The notes: generated by a model from the sequence alone, not told the origin. Positions 1-8,962 are shown, counted from the first letter of the stretch. The stretch: DNA of 64,000 nucleotides from Devosia sp. 1566 (GCF_004005995.1 NZ_CP034767.1:2604001-2668000), one strand, 5' to 3'. A program made the numbers and translations.

Positions 1-71
1 GCGCGAACCGGAAAATGCACTTCGAGATTTTCAACGGCGAGGAGCGGCGAAGCGTTATCAAGCATCAACAT
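1..71 (-). CDS. Oligopeptide ABC transporter ATP-binding protein, DppF/OppF type (5' end only)
   Basis: Only the first 20-odd codons lie in the window; the gene runs off the left edge. The reading begins MLDNASPLLAVENLEVHFPV, the usual N-terminal beta strand of an Opp/Dpp ATPase before Walker A. Two in-frame ATGs (71 and 65) could start it; both overlap the end of the preceding DppD-like gene, a common arrangement for coupled ATPase pairs. It should be the second ATPase of the transporter encoded to its right. No catalytic motif is visible, so the family call rests on this N-terminus and on position. Confidence 0.75.
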   Translation of the reverse strand, partial: MLMLDNASPLLAVENLEVHFPVR

Positions 72-1062
72 GTTCCCAACAAGCGGCCAGGTGACCGGGG
101 CGCTTCTCGACCAGGGGGGGACGTTCTTCGAAGCACCGCTGCGAAGCGCGCGGACAGCGCGGCGCAAAGGCACAGCCCTTCGGCAAGTCCCAGAGCGGAG
201 GCACCGTGCCGGCAATATCCACCAGCCGCTCGCCGATCTGCTGGCCCGGCACCGAGCGTGGAATGGCCCCCATCAGGCCCAGCGTATAGGGGTGGATGGG
301 TCGATCGAAGAGGTCATAAACACTGGCCTCCTCCACCCGGCGCCCCGCATACATCACCACCACCCGGTCGGCGACCTCGGCCACTACGCCCAGGTCATGG
401 GTGATCAGCACCAGCGCCGTGCCCAGTCGCTCCTGCAGGTCCGAGATCAAACCCAGGATCTGTGCCTGGATGGTCACGTCCAGCGCCGTGGTCGGCTCGT
501 CGGCCACGATGATGCGCGGATCGCAGGCCAGCGCCAAAGCGATCATGGCGCGCTGCCGCATGCCGCCCGAAAGCTGGTGCGGATATTGCCGGGCCCGCCG
601 CTTGGGGTCGGGCATCTGCACCAGTTGCAAGGTCTCGATCGCCCGCGCCATGGCATCGCGATGGCTGATCTTGCGGTGCTGCCGCACGGCCTCGGCGATC
701 TGCTCGCCGATGGTCAGCACCGGATTGAGCGCGGTCAGCGGCTCCTGGAAGATCATGGCGATCTGCTCGCCCCGGAAATCCTCCACGCGCCGCTCACCCA
801 TAGCGAGGAAATCCTCGCCATTGATGTGGATCTGCCCCGAGGCGACATAAGCCGCCTCGGGCAGGAGGCGCAGCAACGACAGCGCCGTCATCGACTTGCC
901 GCACCCTGATTCACCCACGATGCAAACGGTTTCGCCGGGCGACACCGTCAGCGCCATTTCCGAAACAACAGCGAATGAGCCATGCTCGCCGCGAATGCGC
1001 ACTTCGAGGTCCGCAACGGCCAGCACGGGCTCGGCAGCAATCGGGGCGGGTGTTGGGCTCAT
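58..1062 (-). CDS. Oligopeptide/dipeptide ABC transporter ATP-binding protein, DppD type
   Basis: A 334-residue cytoplasmic ATPase that should power import through the DppB/DppC-like channel of the same operon. Walker A is GESGCGKS, the signature is LSGGMRQR, Walker B ends ADEPTT and the switch His is in ITHDLG. The C-terminal extension has the Cys-rich oligopeptide-transporter segment CAFAPRCPRASQRC. The ATG at 1062 follows an AAAGGA box at good spacing; a longer in-frame reading to 1146 would overlap the upstream deacylase gene. The 3' end overlaps the next ATPase gene. The substrate cannot be read from the sequence. Confidence 0.92.
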   Translation of the reverse strand: MSPTPAPIAAEPVLAVADLEVRIRGEHGSFAVVSEMALTVSPGETVCIVGESGCGKSMTALSLLRLLPEAAYVASGQIHINGEDFLAMGERRVEDFRGEQIAMIFQEPLTALNPVLTIGEQIAEAVRQHRKISHRDAMARAIETLQLVQMPDPKRRARQYPHQLSGGMRQRAMIALALACDPRIIVADEPTTALDVTIQAQILGLISDLQERLGTALVLITHDLGVVAEVADRVVVMYAGRRVEEASVYDLFDRPIHPYTLGLMGAIPRSVPGQQIGERLVDIAGTVPPLWDLPKGCAFAPRCPRASQRCFEERPPLVEKRPGHLAACWEHVDA

Positions 1063-1099
1063 AGGCGTTGTTCCTTTTGCGGGGCGCGGCGCGAACTGG

Positions 1100-2044
1100 C
1101 TATTGCTCGGCGCCGTCGAGATTGCCGACCATGAAGCCATAGTCACCCGCTTCCACGAGATTGCGCGTCAGGTGCTGCATGACCATGATGCCGTTCTCGA
1201 ACGGTGTGACGATCTCTTCGATGGTCTCGAAGTCATAAGGGCTGACCACGCGACCCAGCAGGCTGCCGCCCTTGATGATCTCGCCATTGGCCGGCGCCAG
1301 GGGCTCGAGCCAGCCGCCATGCTTTGGCCGGATGCCGGCGAGTTCGGTCACCACCACCTGCTGGGGATTGGGCATCACCTCGCCCTCGATAGAGCCGATC
1401 ACGCGCAGCTGGTTGAGGAGCCCCGCGACGGTGCGCTCCACATAGGGGGTCTGGTCGACAATGCCGCCACCCAACTCGATGGTGACGACCTTGGTGCCAT
1501 GCCGGTCCATCGAGACGCTCTTGCTGGTACCCGCGTAAACCGTGCCCGCCTTGCCGCTCACCGGGCGATACAGGATCTTGGAGCCGAAGGCGCGCGAGAG
1601 CGGCTCGTCGTTCCAGATATAAACATAGTCAACCGTCGGACGGTCAGTGCCCGAATGCAGGTCGAGATTGAAGTCGAGCTTGGCAAAGAACTCCTCTGCC
1701 AGCGCATGGGCCAGCTGCTGCGAATAAGGGCCGCGCGGATCGCCGGGGAACTCACGGTTCAGGTTCAGCTGGTCCAGCGGGTTGTGACGGTGATTGACCG
1801 CAAAGGAGCGCGGATTGGCCACCGGCAGCAGGATGATGCGGCCCTTGAGCTTGACGTCCTTGATCTGCCGGTAAAGCTCGAGAATGGCCTGCGAGCCGGT
1901 GTTTTCATTGCCATGAATTGAAGCGCAGATGCCAACGGTTGGCCCGTCCTCTTCGCCCACGAGTTCGTGCATGAACAGCACGGCGTCGCTGCCATCGGCA
2001 TGGGTGGTGAATTTGGGGCGGAGCTTGTTGATCGCCTTGACCAT
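1100..2044 (-). CDS. Succinylglutamate desuccinylase/aspartoacylase-family zinc deacylase (AstE/AspA, DoeB-like family)
   Basis: 314 residues. The family hydrolyses N-acyl bonds of small amino-acid derivatives with one zinc. Zinc ligands fit His44 and Glu47 in ASIHGNE plus His130 in LDLHSG; the catalytic Glu fits Glu190 in VVTIELGGG. ATG at 2044 has an AAGGAC box upstream. The gene sits inside a Dpp-type transporter operon that also encodes an M24 hydrolase. In ectoine breakdown an M24 hydrolase (DoeA/EutD) and an AstE/AspA-family deacetylase (DoeB/EutE) act in sequence, so this one may deacylate the product of the M24 enzyme. That link is inference; aspartoacylase or another N-acyl amino-acid deacylase is possible. 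Confidence 0.85.
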   Translation of the reverse strand: MVKAINKLRPKFTTHADGSDAVLFMHELVGEEDGPTVGICASIHGNENTGSQAILELYRQIKDVKLKGRIILLPVANPRSFAVNHRHNPLDQLNLNREFPGDPRGPYSQQLAHALAEEFFAKLDFNLDLHSGTDRPTVDYVYIWNDEPLSRAFGSKILYRPVSGKAGTVYAGTSKSVSMDRHGTKVVTIELGGGIVDQTPYVERTVAGLLNQLRVIGSIEGEVMPNPQQVVVTELAGIRPKHGGWLEPLAPANGEIIKGGSLLGRVVSPYDFETIEEIVTPFENGIMVMQHLTRNLVEAGDYGFMVGNLDGAEQ

Positions 2045-2074
2045 TGGGTAGTCCTTTGTTCGCAGAAAGATTGG

Positions 2075-2917
2075 TTACTTGTTGCCAGCCGAGCGGCTGA
2101 GCTGGCGTGGGTCGAGAATGTCGCGCAACCCGTCGCCAAGCAGATTGAAGCCCAGCACCGTGACCATGATGGTCGCGCCCGCGATGATGGAGAGCCAGGG
2201 CTCGTCGCGGATGAAGCGGGTGCCATAAGAGAGCGTCCAGCCCCAGGTTGGAGTTGGGGGCGGCAGCCCGAAACCGAGAAACGAGAGCGCCGATTCGGCA
2301 ATGATCGCGGTGCCCAACCCCAGGGAGGCCAGCACGATGATTGGCCCCAGCGCATTGGGCAGGATTTCCCGGAAAATGATGCGGAGCGGCGAAGCCCCGA
2401 GTGCGCGGGCTGCCTGCACATAGTTCTGCTCGCGCAGCACCAGCGTCGTTGCCCGCACTACCCGCGCATATTCGGTCCAGAACACGATCACCAGCGCCAG
2501 CGAGATATTATAGATACCCGGCCCCAGCACCGCGATGATCGCCAGCGCCAGGACAATGGCGGGGAAGCCAAGAAAGATGTCGGTGATCCGCATCAACAGC
2601 AGGTCGACCCAGCCGCCGAAATAGCCCGCAACCAGCCCAACCGTGGTACCGATCACCACGGCCCCGCCAACCGACATCAATGCTACTGACAGCGACACCT
2701 GCGCCCCGAACACGAGGCGCGACCACAGGTCCCGCCCGAAATTGTCCGTGCCTAGCCAGTGCTCGGCCGTTGGCCCGGCAAAGCGGTTGCGCATATCCAT
2801 CTGCTCAACGCCATGCGTGGCCATATAGGGCGCGAGGACAGCGCAAAGCACGATGAACAGCGTAATCAGCGCGCCCACGACAAGCGAAGTGTTGCGGAAG
2901 ATCTTGGGAATACGCAT
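2075..2917 (-). CDS. Oligopeptide ABC transporter permease, DppC type
   Basis: 280-residue inner-membrane permease. It has the N-terminal membrane segment and periplasmic loop typical of DppC (GTDNFGRDLWSRLVFGAQ), later membrane helices, and an EAA-type loop around ARALGASPLRIIFREILPN. The start at 2917 lies 4 bases after the stop of the DppB-like gene; an extension to 2968 would overlap that gene and has no separate support. It pairs with the DppB-like protein to form the channel. Confidence 0.92.
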   Translation of the reverse strand: MRIPKIFRNTSLVVGALITLFIVLCAVLAPYMATHGVEQMDMRNRFAGPTAEHWLGTDNFGRDLWSRLVFGAQVSLSVALMSVGGAVVIGTTVGLVAGYFGGWVDLLLMRITDIFLGFPAIVLALAIIAVLGPGIYNISLALVIVFWTEYARVVRATTLVLREQNYVQAARALGASPLRIIFREILPNALGPIIVLASLGLGTAIIAESALSFLGFGLPPPTPTWGWTLSYGTRFIRDEPWLSIIAGATIMVTVLGFNLLGDGLRDILDPRQLSRSAGNK

Positions 2918-2921
2918 CGGA

Positions 2922-3902
2922 TCACCCCAACCGGATCCGCGGATCAACCGCGGCGTAAAGCAGGTCAACCACGAGGTTCACCAGCGCATAGATGATGGCA
3001 AAGGTCAGCACGATGCCCTGGATCAGCGGCAGGTCGCGTTGCGCGATTGCCCCGATCGTCAGCTGCCCGAGCCCCGGCCAGGCAAAGATGGATTCCACCA
3101 GCACCGCTCCGCCCAGCAAGGCGCCGAAGCGCAGCCCGATCACCGAGATCACCGGCAGCAGCGCGTTGCGCAGCGCATGGCGCACGACCACGCGGCCTCG
3201 CCGCAAACCCTTGGCATAGGCGGTGCGCACGAAATCCTCGCGCAGCACTTCGAGCATGGAGGTCCGCACCAGCCGGGAGATGATCGCCGACGTATTGGCG
3301 GCAAGCGCCAATGCGGGCAGCAGGATGTGAGACAACGAGTCGAGCAGCACGCCCGGACGCCCGCTCAACGCTGCAACCAGCGCCATCGGCAAGGGCTCGC
3401 CCCGGCCCACTGCGGGCAACCAGCCCAGCACTACCGCAAAGGCCAGCATCAAGAGCAGCCCCAGCCAGTAGATCGGCATGGAAACGCCCAGCTGTGCAAA
3501 CAGCATCGCCGCGGTGTCGATGATCGAGCCCTGCCGCATGGCCGCAACCACGCCCAGCGTCATCCCGATGATGATGGACAATACCAGCGCCACCACCGCC
3601 AATTCCAGCGTTGCGCCGAGACGGCCCGCAATGATGGTGCTGACAGGCTGGGTCTGGAAGATCGACTGCCCCATGTCGCCATGCAGCAGCGCCACGAAGT
3701 AATCCCACAGCCGGATAAACCAGGGATCATCCAGCCCCATGGCCGTGCGCAGGCTCGCCACTGTTTCAGGCGTCGCGTTCTGCCCCAGCAGCACCGAGGC
3801 GGGATCGCCCGGCACCAGCAAGAGCAGGCCAAAAGTCAGAATGACGATGCCGATTGCGGTTGGGATCAACAACAGCAATCGCCGGGTGATATAAGCCAGC
3901 AC
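2922..3902 (-). CDS. Oligopeptide ABC transporter permease, DppB type
   Basis: 326-residue permease starting MLAYITRRLLLLIPTAIGIV, the standard DppB N-terminus with its first membrane helix. A large periplasmic loop carries the early FIRLWDYFVALLHGD segment. The EAA loop is near YAKGLRRGRVVVRHALRNAL. It lies 11 bases after the M24 hydrolase gene and 4 bases before the DppC-like gene, so the operon is continuous. Length and order match the family. Confidence 0.93.
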   Translation of the reverse strand: MLAYITRRLLLLIPTAIGIVILTFGLLLLVPGDPASVLLGQNATPETVASLRTAMGLDDPWFIRLWDYFVALLHGDMGQSIFQTQPVSTIIAGRLGATLELAVVALVLSIIIGMTLGVVAAMRQGSIIDTAAMLFAQLGVSMPIYWLGLLLMLAFAVVLGWLPAVGRGEPLPMALVAALSGRPGVLLDSLSHILLPALALAANTSAIISRLVRTSMLEVLREDFVRTAYAKGLRRGRVVVRHALRNALLPVISVIGLRFGALLGGAVLVESIFAWPGLGQLTIGAIAQRDLPLIQGIVLTFAIIYALVNLVVDLLYAAVDPRIRLG

Positions 3903-3913
3903 CTGCCCTGCCC

Positions 3914-5086
3914 TCAGCCGATAACGATTTGCGCGAGCTCGCGCGGATAATGCGTCAAGCTATCGGGCCCGGCTTCGGTGACGAGCACTGTGTCGGAGAT
4001 GCGAAAGCCCCCCAGGCCCTGCACGTAAAGCGCCGGCTCGGAGGAAAACACCATGCCGGGCTGCATGATCGTGTCGTCCCCGCCCTCCACCCAAGGCGGC
4101 TCGTGGAACATCACGCCCATGCCGTGCCCAACCCGATGCAGGCAGTATTCGCCGACGCCCTCGCCTTTGATGTAACCCAGCGCCGCATCGTCGGCCGAGG
4201 CGCAGGTAGCGCCCGCGACAAGGCCCTCGCGGCCAATCTGCTGGGCTTTTTGCGCGATGGTGTAATAGCGCTCCTGCTCGGGGCTCGGCTCGCCTAGGAT
4301 GAAGGTGCGCTCGCTTTCGGCCGCGCGTCCCCCGACCCGGCAGCCCAGCGACAGGATGATGCTTTCCCCGCGCTGCGGCCGGTGCCCCGATGGCATGCCA
4401 TGGGGAAAGGCCGAGCGGGCGCCCGAATAAACGAGCCCGCCGGCAATGCCCTGCACCAGCATCACATTGTCATGCTCGCGATACATGGTGTCGAGCGCAT
4501 GGCGAATAACATGGGCTTCGAGCTCGATCTCGGTGGGCATCTCGCAATTGCCGCGCAGGGCCTCAGCGATCAGTTCCACCCCGGCCGCCACCATGGAATC
4601 GGAGATACGCCCCGCCTCACGCATCAACGCCACTTCTTCAGGGCGCTTGAGGATGCGCATCTGGCTGACGATGTTGGAAGCGAGCACGCGCGCATTGGGG
4701 AAGGCAGCAGCGATCTGGGGCACCCGCGCCAGCGAAATGCCGCCGGAATGGCCAACGACGCCACCGATATTGCCAATGGCGCGGCCAAGCACATCGAAGG
4801 GACGGTCACGGCCCGGAAATTCGAAATAAACGACGAGCTCCGCCGCCGCCTGCTGGTCGAGCGCATGATGACGCTCCAGCTCTGGCACCAGCAGATAGGC
4901 GCTGTCTTGTGTCAGCGCGAACACCACCGGCCGCTCGGTCGTATAATGGGAAAAGCCGGTGGTATAGATGATGTCGTCATTGGCATCGAGCAGCAGCAGG
5001 TCGATCCCGTCCGCCGCCATGCGGGCACGCATATCGCGGTGCAGATCGGCGTAATACTGGGCGCTCAGGCGCTGCGAAAAACCCAT
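3914..5086 (-). CDS. M24-family (Xaa-Pro peptidase/creatinase fold) hydrolase with replaced metal ligands
   Basis: 390 residues: a creatinase-type N-terminal domain, then a pita-bread M24 catalytic domain. The start at 5086 follows a GAGGGA box. Canonical M24 peptidases use Asp, Asp, His, Glu, Glu to bind two metals. Here the first Asp site reads IILSLG (Ser), the second AAESERTF (Glu), the His is kept in VGHGMG, the first Glu is kept in SSEPAL, and the last reads FRISDT (Ser). This pattern suggests a metal-independent creatinase-like or ectoine-hydrolase-like enzyme cleaving a C-N bond rather than an aminopeptidase. It sits between the SBP and permease genes of a Dpp-type operon that also contains a deacylase. 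The substrate is unknown. Confidence 0.85.
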   Translation of the reverse strand: MGFSQRLSAQYYADLHRDMRARMAADGIDLLLLDANDDIIYTTGFSHYTTERPVVFALTQDSAYLLVPELERHHALDQQAAAELVVYFEFPGRDRPFDVLGRAIGNIGGVVGHSGGISLARVPQIAAAFPNARVLASNIVSQMRILKRPEEVALMREAGRISDSMVAAGVELIAEALRGNCEMPTEIELEAHVIRHALDTMYREHDNVMLVQGIAGGLVYSGARSAFPHGMPSGHRPQRGESIILSLGCRVGGRAAESERTFILGEPSPEQERYYTIAQKAQQIGREGLVAGATCASADDAALGYIKGEGVGEYCLHRVGHGMGVMFHEPPWVEGGDDTIMQPGMVFSSEPALYVQGLGGFRISDTVLVTEAGPDSLTHYPRELAQIVIG

Positions 5087-5109
5087 GACATTTCCCTCGG
5101 TGGCAGAAT

Positions 5110-5135
5110 GCGGCCGGCACGGGAGCGCCGGCCGC
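5110..5135 (-). terminator. Strong GC hairpin just downstream of the SBP gene
   Basis: A perfect 9-bp inverted repeat (GCGGCCGGC / GCCGGCCGC, 8-nt loop) lies 16 bases after the SBP stop and before the M24 gene. There is no T-run, so it is more likely an mRNA 3'-end stabiliser or attenuator, giving more SBP than downstream transcript, than a full terminator. Confidence 0.6.
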
Positions 5136-5150
5136 GGGAACAAATCCGAC

Positions 5151-6689
5151 TTAGCTTGGCATGCCGATCAGGCCGCGCAGATTGCCACGCGGCGTCGCTT
5201 CAACCGTGCCGGGCAGGTCCTTGGCATAGAACAGCTGATAGCCCTGGTGGGAAACGATGTAGTACGGCACCTCTTCGGCAAGGATCGTGGCCGCTTCCTG
5301 GTAAGCCTGAGTGCGGGCCGCCTGGTCCAGCGACGAGCGCCCGGCCTGGAGCAGTTCATCCACCTTGGGATTGCTGTAGCCGCCCCAGTTATTGCCGCCA
5401 CCCGTGGTCAGCTGCGCAAACAACAGCCGGTCGGGATCAACGATGTTGACCCAGCCCAGCAGCGCGATCTGGTGCTGGCTCTTTTGCACATAATTGGTCG
5501 AAAAGGTCGGCCAATCGCTGATCTGCGCCTGCGCATCCACGCCCGCCTGGGCAAAGATCGCCTGCATATATTCAATGGTCTGCACGCGATTGGGGTCTTC
5601 GCTGTGGGTCGAGAGCGTCACCGTCAGCGGCTGGCCATCCTTGTCGAGGAACCCGTCCGAATTGCTGTCGGTCCAGCCCAGTTCAGCAAACAGCGCCTTG
5701 GCGCCATCGGGATCAAACTGCGGCTGCTGCACTTCAGCCGAATACGCCCAGGACGAGGGCAGGATCACCGAATTGGCGACGGCATCAGCGCCCTGGTAGA
5801 TGTCATTGACGATGGTCTGCTGGTCGATCAGCATCGAAAACGCGCGGCGCATCTTGGGATCGGCGAGCAGCGGGTCATTGGCGTTGAAGTTCACATAGGT
5901 CACGGCCAGGCCCGGGATAACCACATTGCCGAACCGGTCATCGGCGGCAAGGCGGGTAATATCCTGCGGCGAGAGCGGCGACTGGATCACGTCCAGATCC
6001 CCCGCTTCGAACGCCTGCGCCCGCGAGGAATTGTCCGCGATCAGCCGCATCGTGACATTCTCGACTGCCGGAGCGCCGGCCCAGTATTCCGGATTGGCCT
6101 CGAGCACGATCTCGGCGCCACGGTTCCAGCTGACGAGCTTCATCGGGCCCGCGCCAATGGGCTCGGCCGCAATATCGCGCCCCGCTTCCACCAATTCCTG
6201 CGGCACAATGCCGACATCGAGATAGGACAACAGCGGCGCATAAGGCGCGCTCAGCACGAACTTGACCGTGCGGTCATCGACCTTCTCGACACTTGCGATC
6301 GGCGTATAAAGCGCGCGCATCGGCGAGTTGAAGTCGGGATTGATCAGCGACTGGTAGGTGAACACCACATCGTCGGCCGTGAGCGGCGTGCCGTCCGAGA
6401 ACTTGAGGCCCTCGCGCAGGTGGAAAATAAAGGTCTGCGGATCAGGCGTTTCCCAGCTTTCCGCCAGGTCGGGCTCGGCTTGCAGGCTGGGCGTGATGGT
6501 CACGAGGCCCGAATAGATCAGGTCGGCGGCACGGAATGCTGTGGTATCGCGGGTCAGGCGCGCATCAAGCGTGCCGGCATCCACATCCACGCCCACCACC
6601 AGCGTGTCGGCGTCCTGCGCGACCGCCACACCCAGCGGCATAAAGCTCAGTGCCACAATGGCGCTGGTCGTCAATAAAAACTGCTTCAT
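5151..6689 (-). CDS. Family 5 extracellular solute-binding protein, DppA type
   Basis: 512 residues with a clear Sec signal peptide (MKQFLLTTSAIVALSFMPLG, Ala-rich cleavage region ending AVAQ). It should be periplasmic and deliver its ligand to the DppB/DppC-like permeases downstream. The family-5 pattern is visible: WETPDPQTFIFHLREGLKFS and DDVVFTYQSL near residues 80-115, and late Asn- and Gly-rich ligand-pocket segments such as GGNNWGGYSN. It follows the GntR gene by 42 bases and is followed by a hairpin. Family-5 proteins bind peptides, opines, sugars or other small molecules, so a peptide ligand should not be assumed. Confidence 0.93.
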   Translation of the reverse strand: MKQFLLTTSAIVALSFMPLGVAVAQDADTLVVGVDVDAGTLDARLTRDTTAFRAADLIYSGLVTITPSLQAEPDLAESWETPDPQTFIFHLREGLKFSDGTPLTADDVVFTYQSLINPDFNSPMRALYTPIASVEKVDDRTVKFVLSAPYAPLLSYLDVGIVPQELVEAGRDIAAEPIGAGPMKLVSWNRGAEIVLEANPEYWAGAPAVENVTMRLIADNSSRAQAFEAGDLDVIQSPLSPQDITRLAADDRFGNVVIPGLAVTYVNFNANDPLLADPKMRRAFSMLIDQQTIVNDIYQGADAVANSVILPSSWAYSAEVQQPQFDPDGAKALFAELGWTDSNSDGFLDKDGQPLTVTLSTHSEDPNRVQTIEYMQAIFAQAGVDAQAQISDWPTFSTNYVQKSQHQIALLGWVNIVDPDRLLFAQLTTGGGNNWGGYSNPKVDELLQAGRSSLDQAARTQAYQEAATILAEEVPYYIVSHQGYQLFYAKDLPGTVEATPRGNLRGLIGMPS

Positions 6690-6731
6690 TCTTTTCTCCC
6701 TCAGTCGTGTCTAATCTGTTGGCGGTACGAT

Positions 6732-7766
6732 CTATTTGGCGCGCGCAACGGGCTGCCGCTCCGGCGCCCCATGGGGCTCGTTTCCGGCGATTTTGTTCTG
6801 GCGCAACTCGGCCAGGCACGGCACGAGCACGCTTTCCAACGCTCCCTGGTCGGGCGCATGCCGGAATTCGAAACACGGCTTGCCCGGTCCCACCAAATCG
6901 ATCACGTGATCGGCCCCCGAGGCATAAATCACCGCATCGCACTGCGCGATTGTCTCGGAAATGTCCGCCGCTGCCGACCAGGTCACCTTGATGTCGGCAA
7001 TGTGGGGCGCAAACTCGCGCACGCTGGGCCGCATGATCGCGATATATTCGGGGAAATAGGTGACCGCAGCCACCCGCATGCGCGGATCGAGCCCGGCCAG
7101 CGCCTGCCGCGTTTTCTCCGATGGAATGAACCGCAACCCCAGCAGGCGCGCCGCCGGAACCAGCGCACGCACTTCGGCTTCGCGATTAACGAAGGTCAGC
7201 ACCAGGTCGGCATCGAGCGCAACGCGGCGCGCGTCCTCGGACACTTTGAGCGTATCCAGCGTCAGGATCTGCACCTGGTCGGTGGCGCCCAGCACCGGCT
7301 TGATCTGGGCCACATAGTCCCGCCCCGGCTCTTCAAAGATCGCCACGAACACCAGCCGCAACCCTGTCTTGGGCTTACGCAGCTGCGATTGCGCATTGAT
7401 CATCGACACCAGTGCCATGGGGGAAACGCCAAGCTTTTCGGCCTTGCTGATCAGGATCTCGATATCGGCGCGCAGCGCGCTTACCGGCAGGTCACCGCCC
7501 GCACTGGTCTTTTTCGGATCACGAGCAGAAAACGCCCCGAGCCCCTGGCGCATCTCGACAAGCCCTGCGTCGCGGAGCCGCTGATACACCTGGCTCACTG
7601 TCATCGGGGCAATGCCCAGTTCCGCAGCGAGCTGGCGCACCGACTGCAGCTTGCTGCCATAGGGGATCCCGCCAAAGGCCAGCGCATAGGTCAAAAGCCC
7701 ATGCAGCTGCGTGCCGACCGGGACTGGCAGCGACTTGTCTATGCTGGATGCGTCGATACGGAACAT
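6732..7766 (-). CDS. GntR-family transcriptional regulator
   Basis: 344 residues. An N-terminal winged helix (about residues 15-80: YGSKLQSVRQLAAELGIAPM then TVSQVYQRLRDAGLVE) is followed by a large effector domain with Rossmann-like strands, not a MocR-type aminotransferase domain. The start at 7766 is preferred; a longer frame to 7844 has no better start. It is the first gene of the minus-strand transporter/hydrolase operon and divergent from the aldo/keto reductase, so it probably controls one or both and itself. Confidence 0.88.
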   Translation of the reverse strand: MFRIDASSIDKSLPVPVGTQLHGLLTYALAFGGIPYGSKLQSVRQLAAELGIAPMTVSQVYQRLRDAGLVEMRQGLGAFSARDPKKTSAGGDLPVSALRADIEILISKAEKLGVSPMALVSMINAQSQLRKPKTGLRLVFVAIFEEPGRDYVAQIKPVLGATDQVQILTLDTLKVSEDARRVALDADLVLTFVNREAEVRALVPAARLLGLRFIPSEKTRQALAGLDPRMRVAAVTYFPEYIAIMRPSVREFAPHIADIKVTWSAAADISETIAQCDAVIYASGADHVIDLVGPGKPCFEFRHAPDQGALESVLVPCLAELRQNKIAGNEPHGAPERQPVARAK

Positions 7767-7981
7767 GTGTACTATCCAAGCGATACACCCAGACCGTATC
7801 AACTCTCTCCCGAAACACAATGGGGCCGCACGTTTTTTATCCACAGCAACTTAATGCCTAGTCGCTAAGCAAAGCTTTGCGCTTGCACCGGCTGATTTTC
7901 GGTGTTCTCTAAGCTTCAACGCGCGCCGCCAGTCGGCTGCGTGTTGGACTCCGAACCCGCGGGCGCGAAAAGGGTGTACTA
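7767..7981. promoter_or_regulatory. Divergent promoter region between gntR-type and aldo/keto reductase genes, with candidate operators
   Basis: The 215 bases separate two divergent genes. Three symmetrical or repeated sites are visible: a perfect 12-bp palindrome GCAAAGCTTTGC (7869-7880); an inverted repeat GATAC-N9-GTATC (7782-7800); and an 8-bp direct repeat GTGTACTA beside each start codon (7767-7774 and 7974-7981). Any could be the GntR operator; none is proven. Confidence 0.4.
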
Positions 7982-8962
7982 ATGGAATATGTCAATCTCG
8001 GCCGATCCGGCCTCAAAATCTCTCGTCTGGCCTTGGGCTGCATGACCTTTGGCTCCCCCAGCTGGGCCCCTTGGGTCCTCGACGAGGAGAATTCCCGCCC
8101 CATCATCGCCCGTGCACTCGAACTCGGGATCAATTTCTTCGATACCGCCGACATGTATTCCCTGGGCGCCAGCGAGGAAGTGCTGGGCCGCGCCCTCGCC
8201 GATCACCCCCGCCACAAGCTGGTGCTCGCGAGCAAGCTCTACAATCCCATGAGCCAGGACCCCAATGACCGGGGCCTGTCGCGCAAGCACATCTTCGAAT
8301 CGGTGGATGGGAGCCTGCGCCGCCTCGGCACCGATTACATCGACCTCTACCAGTTGCACCGCTTCGACTACGAAACGCCGCTCGAGGAAACGCTCGACGC
8401 CCTCAACGATCTCGTCCGCGTCGGCAAGGTGCGCTATCTCGGCGCCTCCTCCATGCATGCCTGGCAGTTCATGAAGGCCCTGGGCCTGCAGCGCCAGCAC
8501 GGCTGGGCGCAGTTCATCTCCATGCAGCCGCACTACAATCTGATCTATCGCGAGGAAGAGCGCGAAATGCTGCCCCTCTGCCGCTCCGAAGGGGTCGGCG
8601 TCATTCCCTGGAGCCCGCTGGCCCGCGGCGTTCTGGCCGGCAAGCGCGGCGAAGACGGCAAGGGCAGCACCCGCGCCCAAACCGACCGCACCGCCACCGC
8701 ACTCTATGAGGCGACCAAGGCGCAGGACGATCAGGTCGCGGCTGCCGTCAAGGCCGTCGCCGAACGGCACAACTGCCCCATGGCGCAGGTTGCCTATGCC
8801 TGGGTGGCGAGCCGCCCCGGCATCACGGCTCCGATCATCGGCGTGTCGCGCCTCACCCAGTTCGACGATGCGGTGGCCGCGCTCAGCCTCAAGCTGACCG
8901 ACCAGGATATTGCCGAACTCGAAGCGCCCTACCGGCCCAAGCCCGTGGCCGGCCACCAGTAG
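7982..8962 (+). CDS. Aldo/keto reductase
   Basis: 326 residues, a full-length (alpha/beta)8 NADPH-dependent oxidoreductase. The catalytic tetrad is present: Asp54 and Tyr59 (FDTADMYS), Lys85 (LASKLYN) and His126 (YQLHRFD). Late cofactor-binding segments (IPWSPLARGVLAG, PIIGVSR) are also seen. An AAAGGG box lies about 10 bases before the ATG. The gene is divergent from the GntR regulator and 29 bases before the DUF885 gene, so these two are likely co-transcribed. The sequence resembles the YajO-like branch, but the substrate is not determinable. Confidence 0.92.
   Translation: MEYVNLGRSGLKISRLALGCMTFGSPSWAPWVLDEENSRPIIARALELGINFFDTADMYSLGASEEVLGRALADHPRHKLVLASKLYNPMSQDPNDRGLSRKHIFESVDGSLRRLGTDYIDLYQLHRFDYETPLEETLDALNDLVRVGKVRYLGASSMHAWQFMKALGLQRQHGWAQFISMQPHYNLIYREEEREMLPLCRSEGVGVIPWSPLARGVLAGKRGEDGKGSTRAQTDRTATALYEATKAQDDQVAAAVKAVAERHNCPMAQVAYAWVASRPGITAPIIGVSRLTQFDDAVAALSLKLTDQDIAELEAPYRPKPVAGHQ

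Noticed and set aside
5085..6677. 530-codon open frame antisense to the SBP gene
   Set aside because: Shadow frame of a clear family 5 SBP with signal peptide; rich in Arg, His and Ile without motif.
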